The notes under the pieces: generated by a model
Told to the model about the DNA's origin: nothing
Databases searched by the model: none
Seen by the model: the letters and a program-made list of their open reading frames with translations, nothing else
Made by a program: the position numbers and the translations under genes
Source: Haberlea rhodopensis
Lineage: Eukaryota; Streptophyta; Magnoliopsida; Lamiales; Gesneriaceae
Direction of reading: 5' to 3'
Assembly (NCBI GenBank): GCA_907163345.1
Contig: CAJQUN010000014.1
Span: 3,286,001 to 3,350,000 of the forward strand
Length of the DNA stretch: 64,000 nucleotides
In this document: positions 12,701-23,800 of the stretch, in pieces
How positions within the stretch are numbered: position 1 is the stretch's first letter
Layout: every line of letters starts with the position of its first letter

Positions 12701-12704
12701 TTAA
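6760..12704 (+). CDS. MLO1: MLO1-like seven-transmembrane protein
   Basis: Plant-specific MLO family membrane protein with calmodulin-dependent signalling roles. Fourteen exons: 6760-6888, 7056-7113, 7235-7458, 9724-9840, 9920-9980, 10251-10345, 10586-10660, 10761-10849, 10977-11026, 11229-11269, 11879-12088, 12164-12231, 12329-12389, 12480-12704. All phases agree and give 500 residues, close to the usual 500-570. The N-terminus (LEFTPTWVIAAVCTLIVGIS) is the first membrane segment. Family hallmarks include LEALHHLHIFIFVLAIVHVTF, THCRGNPKFNFHKYM, WYLWIFVVIFLLLNVNGWHT and DDHFWFHRP. The cytosolic tail holds the calmodulin-binding helix (about residues 434-455, VQVGLVGWAQKARNKK). Overall it resembles Arabidopsis MLO1 rather than the clade V powdery-mildew susceptibility members; that placement is from memory of the family. 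Intron 3 (2.27 kb) carries a LINE remnant. The coding frame is intact. Confidence 0.93.
7690..9345 (+). mobile_element. Degenerate RTE-type LINE in MLO intron 3
   Basis: In sense orientation within the MLO intron, broken frames match a plant RTE-clade reverse transcriptase. An upstream helix-rich part contains YRIARARERKTKDLCAVKCI (about 7906-7965). It is followed by the palm block with FIELEKAYDKVPR (about 8287), GLHQGSVLSPFLFAIVMDEI (about 8464), and the catalytic-box equivalent FFVDDVAL (about 8560) in place of F-A-D-D. The C-terminal end reads SAWRRLTHVSDPT (about 9277-9318). Frameshifts and stops (for example near 8098 and 8727) make it non-functional. No endonuclease domain is visible, so it is 5' truncated. 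Confidence 0.85.
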
Positions 12705-13264
12705 GGATCCGGGAAGCTCGAAAAGTCTTGTTCACACTCTCTACTGAATCGATTATATGAGTGACCAAATGATGTATGGGAAAAAGAAATTTTGTGGATT
12801 CGTCAATCTTGAACTGCAATCTGATATCATCGGTTCACCCAGCCAACTGGGTGGATATAGGATTATCCATATTTTAAACATGTATTTAGCCTTCATAACG
12901 GTACGCGATGTTTTAAAATTTTAGAATTGTATGTTAAATTAGAATCAAGTCTACTATAGATCGTGAAGTCCAGTTCCAATCATATGTTATATATTTTACT
13001 CTAAAAGAAGTATTTTTAGAATATTTTTTTAATAGTATAGTATTTAACAATTTTAAAACAGTATTTAGTTTTTAAAAGATTTTATAGGATATGGCTCTTT
13101 GTTTCAGGCTATTTCCAATTCATATGTTTTTTTTATTTTACTCTAAAAGAAGTATTTTTAGAATAAATTTTTTTCTTTTATTAATATAATATTTACACAT
13201 TTTTTTCGTTTTTATATTTAAATAATTGGTCTAATTTCTATAAATAATTAACTTAATTACTATT
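12705..13264. other. MLO 3' flank with a short direct repeat
   Basis: The 3' untranslated region and flank. The word ATTTTACTCTAAAAGAAGTA with about 20 flanking bases occurs at about 12993 and again at about 13135, each after a CCAATTCATATG-like block. This is a local duplication of about 55 bases spaced about 140 bases apart. No gene is present. Confidence 0.5.
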
Positions 13265-14107
13265 TGTTGGCCCATAAAAGCATTCAAGTTTGAAATACTA
13301 AATTATGTGGGATTAAATCTCAAAGGGAATACACTTAACTTTGGGAGCATAAGTCCTTAAGTTTGATCAAGTCATGGTAGGTCCGAAAGAGGAGGCCATG
13401 AAAGAGGACCAATTGGGACAACACATCAACCCTAACCAATCACCAAAGTAGGTCCGAAAAAGGAGGCCAATTAGGACATCATATCAAGATTCATTCGAGA
13501 TTGAGCCATGCAGCCTGTACAGATCGAAGCAGTAATTAGGCAAAGGGAATGAAGGACCAAGTCAAAGCCAATATCTCACCAACCCACCATGGAAATGATA
13601 GTGAGGAGTGTAAGAAACTGTCAAGGAACTGCAAATATGGATGAAACAAAAGAATGAATTAGGCTATCTCGAAAGACAACTAAAAATCAATCAAAATCAA
13701 AACCAAATTACTCTCTAGAATTTTTTAACAATTGCTTATATTTTAGCCTAATTTTCAGTAAATTTTGGTTTGCAAATCGTAGGTTATCTCTGTTTAGCAT
13801 TTATATCCTTCAACTTACTCTGTTTTCAATTCTTATTTGCAAATGATGTTCAACTCAAATATCAGTAGCTTAATCACGCGTTTATGTTTATTGAAGAAAT
13901 TTTTTGCCAATTGCATTCAAATTCTCTAGTTCATTTCCTTTAGTTCTCGACGGGATTATAACAAACGATCGATTTGATGCTCATATTGTCTAGATTATGA
14001 GTTATATTTTTCAACTTTGACACGTGTTAACAATAATTCAGACCATACACTATCTAATGAATTTGTTATCTTGTGATGAAGACTTGAAATGGAAGTATAA
14101 CTGAAAC
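13265..14107. repeat. LTR-like fragment with two short internal repeats
   Basis: The segment starts TGTTGGCCCATAAAAG and contains TAGGTCCGAAAGAGGAGGCC at about 13379, repeated as TAGGTCCGAAAAAGGAGGCC at about 13451. The start and style resemble a plant Copia-type long terminal repeat. I could not find a matching CA end or target duplication, so it is called only as a fragment. Confidence 0.35.
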
Positions 14108-14617
14108 TAGGGATGGCAATGGGATGGGTACTCGGACCCGCATTGAACCTGCCCCGTCGGGGCGGGTCCTGGGATTGGCCGCCCGCCCCGCTATACTTTT
14201 TTATTTTTTTTAAAAAAAATTGATATTGATTATACATTTTACTTCTTTGATTAAACAATAAAGTGTTATTATTTAATTTTATATCAAAATTCATGTGTTC
14301 ATGTTAAAGAAGTTGGACATTTTGAAGGAAGTAAGAGCAAATTAATAAATATTTATTAGCTTAAAGATAGTTTTATAATGTTTATTATAAATATTTACTA
14401 GAGAAAACATGAAATTTAATCACAAAACTCAACTTTTGTGTTTCAAAATTGATTTCTAAATAATTTTTTTTAAAAAAATAAGAAATAAAAAAAATCTGAA
14501 ACCGGGACGGGGCTGGTAAGCCCTCCTTGTTCGCGGGTCTAAGCGGGGCGGGCAGGTTCGGGGCGGGTCCTAAGATTGACCAAACTCATCACATACTCAA
14601 CCCGTTGCCATTCCTAC
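14108..14617. mobile_element. hAT-like MITE, copy 1 (510 bp)
   Basis: Ends are TAGGGATGGCAA (14108) and its inverse TTGCCATTCCTAC (to 14617), Ac/hAT-type terminal repeats. Flanks are TGAAAC (14102-14107) and TTAAAC (14618-14623), a 5-of-6 match read as an aged 6-bp target duplication. About 80-100 bases at each end are extremely GC-rich (repeated GGGGCGGG words), while the centre is strongly AT-rich. It encodes no transposase. A second copy of the same family lies at 20180-20754 in inverted orientation. Confidence 0.75.
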
Positions 14618-14805
14618 TTAAACTCAAATATCAATTGATTTTCTATAACGGGATGCGATTCCAGAAATGCAATTGTCAAAAAGCTACACACTTGAAAATC
14701 CACATCTTAGCGGGAAAAATACACTCTCCACCAAAGGTTTTCAGTATCCGTGTACGGCAAACCCCCCAGCGGGCCGCGCCACCTGCGGAAGCCTCCGTAT
14801 TCACA

Positions 14806-17800
14806 ATGAAGAGATGCAGGCGATCCGAACCAACATATAATACCACAGTCGGAATAACCGACATAGAGGACATTAATTTCAGTTCAGGAGAAGTTCATGA
14901 AATTAGGGCTTCTTTACTGGAGTGGTACGATGAAAACCGGAGAGATTTACCTTGGAGAAGAATCAGTGAAGGAGACGATAATGTTAGTATTGAAGAGAAA
15001 GAAAGGAGAGCTTACGCAGTGTGGGTATCTGAGGTGATGCTTCAGCAAACTAGGGTTCAAACGGTCATTGATTACTTCAATCGATGGATGGAGAAGTGGC
15101 CCACCGTTCATCATCTTGCACAGTCTACGCTTGAGGTCTGCATCTTATATTTACACATAAATGTTAAACCTCAGCTATTTGTTTTGTATTTGATTTGCTT
15201 CCTATTGAAATGTTTTGTTTTGATATTTTGCTAATGATATGTGAGTAGGAGGTGAATGAGATGTGGGCAGGCTTGGGGTACTATAGACGTGCCCGGTTTT
15301 TGCTCGAGGTTAGTGTTTCTACAGATTTAGGTTTTATTCTTTATTTTAGTAACAGTTGATATTCGATCATTTACCTGCACTATTGTACAAGCCTGTAATT
15401 GGCTTTGAGATGACGATTACAGTGTCTGCAAGTGATATGATAATAAGATACTGATAATTGATTTGAAAACAAAAGGAATTAGGTTCGCACTTCTCAGTCA
15501 TTGATTTACAGCAGGTTTTTCATAAGAAAAAAATTGGGGAGAATTAAGTCTTGGAGATCAGTGCCACGACCAACTGCAGCTGTTTTCCATTTAGGTGCTT
15601 TTAACTTATTTGAGTACGTCTATCGAAGATAGCTTATAAATTTCATGTTTTTAATGATAAAAATAAAGTTGCGGTGTTGAAAGTGGCCTCCTGTCATTCT
15701 ATAAATTGAACTTGATTTTAGTGAGCAAGTGATCTCAGTAATGTAGAACTTTATTTTTTCAAGTGAAAATGTTTGCTTCCATCCAATCATCAATAGAGCA
15801 CTTATTTTGTAAAATAATACGATATAAAAGGATATTCAATAATAAAAAAAGTGGCACTTGTAGTATTCCTCGAGTTTAATGAATGTCTAAACCAGGAATT
15901 TATATGTTTGATCAACCTAACTTCTTTACTTTCCAGTATTTGAGTGCATGGGAATGAAAAATTACCTTTTTACGGGTTGAATTTGATCAGTTTATGAACA
16001 TACAACATTGTACTTTAGTTGGATTAGTTCCCTTTTATTACCACCTTGTAGGGAGCAAAAACAATTGTTGAAGGCGGAGATGAGTTCCCTAAAACGTCTT
16101 CTGCTCTTCAAAAGGTCAAAGGAATAGGAAATTACACAGCTGGAGCAATATCTTCCATTGCATTCAAGGAGGTTATACAGTACATATTTCCCCTCAGTCC
16201 TGCTCCATACCACGTTTTTCATTAAAATAATATGGAGTGTGTACTATTCAGGCAGTGCCAGTAGTTGATGGAAATGTTGTTAGAGTACTTTCCAGGTTGA
16301 AGGCTATATCTGCCAATCCAAAGGACTCGACAACAGTCAAGCTTATGTGGTAAATTTTATAATTATATCTAAAGATCCACACTGGGTGGACAAGCTTACC
16401 AGCAAATAATCCCCTATTCACGCATGCACAATGCCACCAAGTGCACCCACGTCTTTTCCATTTACAGGCACACTTAAATATTTTTAACCTGAATTTAAAT
16501 GTTTTTCTTGGGCTACGTTGAGTGTTGATAAATTTGGATGTGAGATTAGAGATGGATTTCCAAGTGATAGTTTAAAAAAGCAATTGACCAACTAATGAAA
16601 AAAACTGGATAAGGATAGGATTTGAAATCCATGATTTCCATGAAATATAGAAATGAGTCAACCAGTGGAAAGTGATTTTTATAGTGAAAGAATTCAGAAT
16701 CCTATGTACTCTTTGCGTTCACAATAACTTAAGCTTTATAAACAATTGCCACGGTCTTTGTTATTTTGTGCTGAAATCTTCAAACTGAATCCTGTTGAGC
16801 AGACCTTCAGATGCAGTCTCTCACTTTATCGATTGAAAAAATAACAATGCTTGGTCAGCGAAAGATAAATGATACATTCCGACCTGCGTTTTTTGACGGA
16901 TGAAAATGAGTATAATAATTTATATTTATTTTTTATGTGCTACAATCCATTTTGCAGCCTCATTGCTTATATAATCTATTTACGATCAACACCTTAACCA
17001 TTTTTGGATATGTGTGTGGTGTGCTCATGTTTATAAAGTAATTCTAGCTTCAGCACCTCTTCTTTGATAATATCTGTTTGTATCCTTTTTCAATTCCTTG
17101 TTATTTGATTCGATTGTATAGGAAACTAGCGAGGCAGTTAGTTGATCCTTTCAGGCCTGGAGACTTCAACCAGGCTGTCATGGAACTTGGTGCAACAATA
17201 TGCAATTTGTCAGCTCCCAGCTGTTCCATATGTACTTTATCACTTCAGTGTCAAGCACTATCTCTCTCCACAAATGACAAGTCAGTTCAAGTCACTGACT
17301 ATCCAATGAAGGTTGCCAAGGCCAAACCAAGGCGTGATTTCTCTGCTGTTAGTGTTGTGGAGATAGTCGAGGAGGAAGGATCTCAATCTAATAGCAATTA
17401 TCTTCTTGTTAAGAGACCAGACAAGGGATTACTTGCTGGACTCTGGGAATTCCCATCTGTTTTATTAGAGGGAGAAGTTGACTTGGTCTCAAGGAGAAAG
17501 ATGATTGATAGTTTTTTGAAGCAATCATTTGGTTTAGACATGGAAAAGTCCTGCCAAATAGTTTCAAGGGAAGAAGTGGGTGTATATGTCCATGTCTTTA
17601 CACACATACGTCTCAAGATGTATGTAGAGTTGTTGATTTTGCGCCTTAAAGGTGAATCAATCTGTTCATTGCTCTCTCTCAAAGTGTGCGTGTCTCTCCC
17701 TCGAACCCCAACCCCCATCGTCGCTATTCTAAACTCAAGTTTCTAAAGTGGAGGTTACACCTCATCTGAACGTAAGATCTCCTTGATTAGTTTTCTAAGT

Positions 17801-20800
17801 TGATGTGATACAATCTCTTTTCTGCTTGAAGGTGGGAAGATCTCTCTAAAAAAACGAGGGAGCGGAGCAATGACATGGAAGTATGTTGAGAATAAGGCCT
17901 TTTCAAGTTTGGGGTTGACCTCTGGCGTTAGGAAGGTAACGGTTTTTTTATTTTCTTACTTTTAGCTATCTGGACTTATATGAAGAACAATTACTTGTAT
18001 GACACAATTAACATGGGGCACAGATCTAGAGTGCAATTGGACACAAAATAGTTTGGAGGAAAAAGAGCATTCCATTTAGAAAAGGGGCTTTTATTAAAAA
18101 GAAGTGTGTTTGGATGAGTTTTTAAAAAAAAAAGGCCCTTAAAATGCACGGAGCCAAAAATATGGTTTTCGTTTTCTGCTTCATTTTTACAAATTAAAAT
18201 AAATTTTTTTCCTTAAACTATCCAAACACAAAACAGATTCTACTTTCTTTTTAAAAAACCGCTTGAAAAATCCCTGCTTAACAAGGACTTGCTTTTGAAT
18301 CCAAGCTGGGCCATAAAGGCTCTCTTTTGTGCATCTAACATGTTTCTGAATCATTTAACAGATGATGATTTATTGATTGTCTTAAATCGATCTGTCATTT
18401 ATTTTATTCTCATACCTTTCAAGCTCCTTAGAGAAATCCAAGCAGTTTGCAGCGCAAGGGAACCAATATAAGTGTGGAAATCTCCCTTCCAAAAGTTTTC
18501 CTACAAATAAAAAAATAATACAATGTATTATCAACAAACACAATCACAAAGCCATCGAGGTATGTTGAAATACCGATTCATCAAATCCATAAAGACAGCA
18601 GGTGCGTTTGTTAACCCAAGTGGCATAACAAAAAACTCATAATGTTCGTACCTTGTTTTAAAAGCAGTTTTCTGTATATCCCTTCCCTTACTCGTATTTG
18701 ATGATATCCCGATCGTAAATCAATCTTCGAATGAACATAGGTCCCCTGCAACTGATCAAAAAAGGCATGCCAGTATCATGCATCCATCTACAAAAACTCT
18801 CAACAACTTTTTCTCTTATTTTCTTTTTGTTTTCATCATATTGTCCGGACTCTTTACCTCTTCCTTTTTTCAAAGCATCCTCAACATTTTTCATGAAATA
18901 CAGATCAATAGGCCTTGTTTGTTTTGTTCTTTTACATTGGATGAAATATGTCGCTTTCCCTGCTTCAATGTCCTCAAAATGAGGAACAAATTCATCGATA
19001 TCATCAAAATGCCGAATCTCATCAATTTGGTTTTTTCAACTTGTTTTTCCCAACCATAAAATTCCTTATAGCCTCTGGTATGCGCTAGTCGTGTACTCTT
19101 GTACGCCCAAATAAACCCTCTCAAGTTAATATCAATAAATATGTAGTAGCGTGAGTAGGGATCGATCCCACGAGGAATGATGAATCTTGTGTTAACTTAT
19201 GCAAAACGAATAACAAAAATGGGGGATGATGTTTATTAGATTACTACTGCGAATGTAAAATCTAGAAACTATGAATTGAACTCCTAAACACAATTAAAAC
19301 TAAGATGAATTAACTTACGATAGGAAAACGATTTTTGGTTTTCGGTCGACTTTACAATTGAGGTTTGTTATCTAAATCATCAATTCTCCAACAAATATTC
19401 AATTTGCATATGAATATTCTCCTTGGAAACTCCTATATCATCATAATCTTAGTTAGGTAGTCCACGCGTTCTATTTTAACCCTTACCACTCAATCAATCA
19501 AAATACATGCGATTAAGATCAAAAGACGATAGCTTTACGAGCTAGTGAGAAAGATGAAGCTAGACAATATAATCCATGCGTCTAAATTTAATTTAGTTGA
19601 ATGTTTTTCATAAGAATTTAACAATCTCACACGCTCAAAATTATTAATCCTAGTTGCTTCAAAGATCAAGGATTAGATTGCATGCAAAATTACTAAGTGA
19701 TCAATCAAATAATTCAAAGGCAACAATTGTCACAATAAAATCTTGAAAACAATCAATACGCAAGCAAACTTGATGAATTAAAACTTGGATTTCATAAGAA
19801 TAATAAATCTCAATTGTATTGTCTTCTTTAACCAAGAATCAAAAAGGTTTAGCTACTCATAACTAAAGCAAAACAATCAAAATTTAGACTACAAAGCATA
19901 AATAAAGACAAAGTAAAGAGTTGCTAAAGAGTAGCATGATTCCGGAGCGTCACTTCCGTTTTCGTGCTCTTTAATCTTCGAGTTCTTCTTTGATAATTGA
20001 GAGAATTATGAAAACTATATCTAAGGTCTGATCCCAAGTTATGAGGCTCAAGTCTCGAAATATAAGGGGTGGAGGCTGATAGAATAGGTTAAGATCTACC
20101 AAAGATGTTAAAAATCGAGTTTTCTAATTTTTCAGGATTATGGCGCGATCGATCGGTCTTCTCGCGCGATCGATTGTGGTGGGGATGGCAACAGAGTGGG
20201 TTTCGATGGGTTTGGCCAATCCCAGGACCTGCCCCGCTACATATAAAACCGGAACCAGCCCCGCCCCGCCTAGACCCGCGAACCCGGCGGGTTTACCCAC
20301 CCTGCCCCGTGTCCATTTATTTTTTTTTTAAAAAAAAAATTTAGCTAGAAATCAATTATGAGATACAAAAATTGAGTTTTGTGATTGAATTTCATGTTTT
20401 TCTCTAATAAATATTTATAATAAGGATTGAAAGCTATCTTTAAGCTACCAAATATTTATTAATTTATTCTCGTTCCCTTCAAAATTTCCAACTTCCTTAA
20501 CATGAACACATGAGTTTTGATATAAAATTAAATAATGACACTTTCTTGTTCAATCAAAGAAGTGAAATGTATATTCAATATTAATTTTTTTTAAAAAGAA
20601 ATTAAAAATGTATAGCGGGGCGGGTTCGGCCAATCCCAGGTCCTGCCCCGTCCCGTCCCGCTTCCAAACCCGGTTGAAGCGGGTCCAGATTCGCCCAGGC
20701 GGGGCGGGTTCAATGCTTGTCCGGGTCTGGCACCCCCCCCCATTGCCATCCTACTTGTGGCAGAACTTATTTTTTTCAAATCTTTCTAGCAACCGGTCGA

Positions 20801-23800
20801 TTAGTCCTGGCACGCGATTGATCGCTCAAACTCACTTTTTTTATATCTTAGCTACGCACATTACCGATCGATCAGGAATATCACTGATCGATCGGATAGG
20901 TCCTTTTTCATTTTTTCTTCGATTTCCTTGTGCGTCTTCGATTCTTCTCGATCTTTAGTCTATTCCTTGGTCTTAATTAATCTTTAATAGCTCATTTTCT
21001 TCATTCCTACCTCATTCAAGCAATTATTTGATTAGGTAACATATTTATCAAATTAATCATCAAAATATACCTAATCGTTAACAATTAAACGCATTAGATG
21101 TGTCTATTTCTAGCCATATCAGCCTCTTTAACTATAAGCACACATCCGCCAATTCCCATCTTTCTTTGGTGTAAAGCAAGGTGGTAATACACAAGGGGGC
21201 ATCCCGTGGCCCAACTTTCTCTAATCAAACCTTTCTCAAGTAATTCACTAACTTGCTTTGCAATTCTTAGTGCTCATTTGGGCTCATACAATGAAGTGAC
21301 AAATTGAGCAAGTTAGCCCCAGCCCGCCAGGTACTAAATCAATGTGGTGTTGAATAATCCGCATGGGAGGTAATTCATGGAGTAATTCAATAGGAGATAA
21401 ATCGGATAGTACCTCTTGAGCTTGTGGGGGAGTCAACAATGTCGTGGACTGGCCTTTAACCACCAAGGTTACAACAAAACCAGATTTCTTCACTTCAGCA
21501 AAGAACGCCGACCCTAGTACATTGGAGAACAAAGGCTTATCTTTCTTAGTAACTATATTGTTGTCGGATGATTGAGACTGTGGCATCAAGATCATTTTCT
21601 TACCACCGAAAGACAAAGGTATTCTCATGACCTTTATAAATGACATCATCATCATAGTGCCACGGTAACCCCAAGAGGATACAAGCATCCATATCCATCG
21701 TGTCACATAAAATCTCATTCTTGTAGTACTTCCTAATAGACAAATGAATTCTGCAAATTTATAGCACTTGAATTTCAGGACCCTTCTAAATTCTTGTAAT
21801 TTTGGTAAGCTGAGGGATCAATGCTTTGGAGAACACTTTCACTACTGTCATTATCAAAGATTACGTTGCATACTTTACTTTTAATAGTACATCAAATCCG
21901 GAATATCTTATGTTGTCGAGAATCATCATCCTTTTTCGGAGCTAGCAAAATACGATGAACCATACATACTGCTGTCTCCCCCTCATCTCCTTCTTCAAAT
22001 TCGTCACCTTCATTAATATCTTCTTCAAGTAAATGTTCCGCATCACCACCTTCTTCAACATGATTAATCGACCGCCTATTTGGGCAATTATTTTAGAGGT
22101 GACCCGGTTGTTTGTATCAAAAACATTTTCCAAGAGTCGGACGTGTATAAGGGCCATTATTGACATGTCGTTTCAGATTTCGGCCTTGATTATTAGGTCG
22201 AGATGAGGCTTAAGTTTTACCGTGAATATGCACGGAGTTTTGAATGGAAGGTGCATTTTTCTCATGGCGTTCGTTGCTGTTGCTGCTCGTGACTGATGAT
22301 CCCTTGGGAGTGGGTAGAGTCTCTTGAGTTGGACGTCGACAGCTATTCTGAAATCACACATTGGACCGATTAATTTGAATTTCTACTTTCAATGCTAATA
22401 GTCTACCTCAATCTATTGGAATCAAAGACTTAGTTGTTATACTTTCAATGTCAAAATAACATCGGTCATGATCTACATGACCAAATTTATTGAAGAGCCA
22501 ACTTTAATCCTCCAATCAAACGAGCAATTAATTGATCCTCTGTTTCAGACAAATTGACTCAAGCATTCAGGCTATAAAATTCCTCTGTAACCCATTGTAC
22601 GGTTGTCCTGTCGACAATTTTGATACTGTTGGTACAAGAACTGTTTATAATCTGGTGGAAGGAATCATTGTTTAAGTAATCGTTTTATCTTTCCCATGTT
22701 TGAAATGCGCTGTTTTTCTTGGCATTGTCGATTATGTTGCTATTGCTCCCACCAAGCCGACACCCATCCTTTCAACTTGTAGGCTACTAATTTTACTTGT
22801 CGCTTTTCTAGAACCTGCAAATAGTCGAAATATGTTTTGACATTAGGAATCCAATCGACAAAATCTTCAGTATGTAATCGTCCATCGAAGCAAGGAAAAT
22901 CCATCTTCATCTTAAATTCCTCATCTATGACCCTTATTACTAGGCCGATAATTGTAATGGAACCCATCTTCTTCATCAAACGAATAATCCAACCCTTTGT
23001 GTTGTCCTTAAGGAAGATTTCTCCATTGTGGTTGGCAGAAATCACAATCCCTACGACAAGGACAAAAAATTTAGCTTGCACATCAAAAGCTCTCACATCC
23101 CTCAATCGTACATCATCACTGCCGTCGGAGATACCTGCCTCCCGCCCAGAACCCCTAAAGGGACCAGCCTGTTAGAAATGGAGTATTTTTGCCAAAATCG
23201 CCGCCATCTTCTGTTCGGCACGATTCGTGACACTTCCCCCCAGATTGGCGTCGCTGCCGCGGTTTCGCCTGTGGGCAGGTTGCCCGCAGCCGCCCAGCCC
23301 CACCGTAGGTTCCAGGCCTGGATGAGTCAGATTTTTGGCTTTAGGGTTTGAATCTGTGAATTGTTGCTCCTAGATTTTGCAATTCCAGATCTGCCTGTGT
23401 GGCTGGCTGCCAATCTCAGCACCGCCGTCGTCCCCGGAGTCAATGTTCTCCGATCCGTCCAGAATTAGGCATGGTCGTCTGTCCCTGTGTCCATATCTCT
23501 CTTCTGAAGTCAACACAGCCATCATCTACGTTAGTTTGTGATGTGTGTCGTCAATTCCATCGAGCTCTGGCAATCCGTCGTTAGTTGTCGACGGGTTGCT
23601 TTCCGCTAGAACCATCCTCAGCCATCGGGTTCAGGTGAAATCCTGTCTCTAATGCCAATTTTGGTCCTGCGGAAGGGGTGTTTCAAACGAAACAGTTAAA
23701 ACCCTCGATTGGTAGAAAAGACCAATAATAATATTGTTTATTTGTTGGATCTGGAGTTTGATAAACTTGTGCATCATACTTGCTTTATTGAGGCAGGTTT

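Noticed and set aside
13265..14000. Complete LTR retrotransposon
   Set aside because: The start resembles an LTR but no matching end, primer site or target duplication could be found.
20105..20344. Proline-rich open frames at 20.1-20.3 kb and 20.6-20.95 kb
   Set aside because: They are translations of the GC-rich ends of the MITE, not genes.
23028..23584. Plus-strand open frames over the gypsy leader
   Set aside because: They lie antisense to gag and the primer-site leader of the minus-strand gypsy copy and have no family match.
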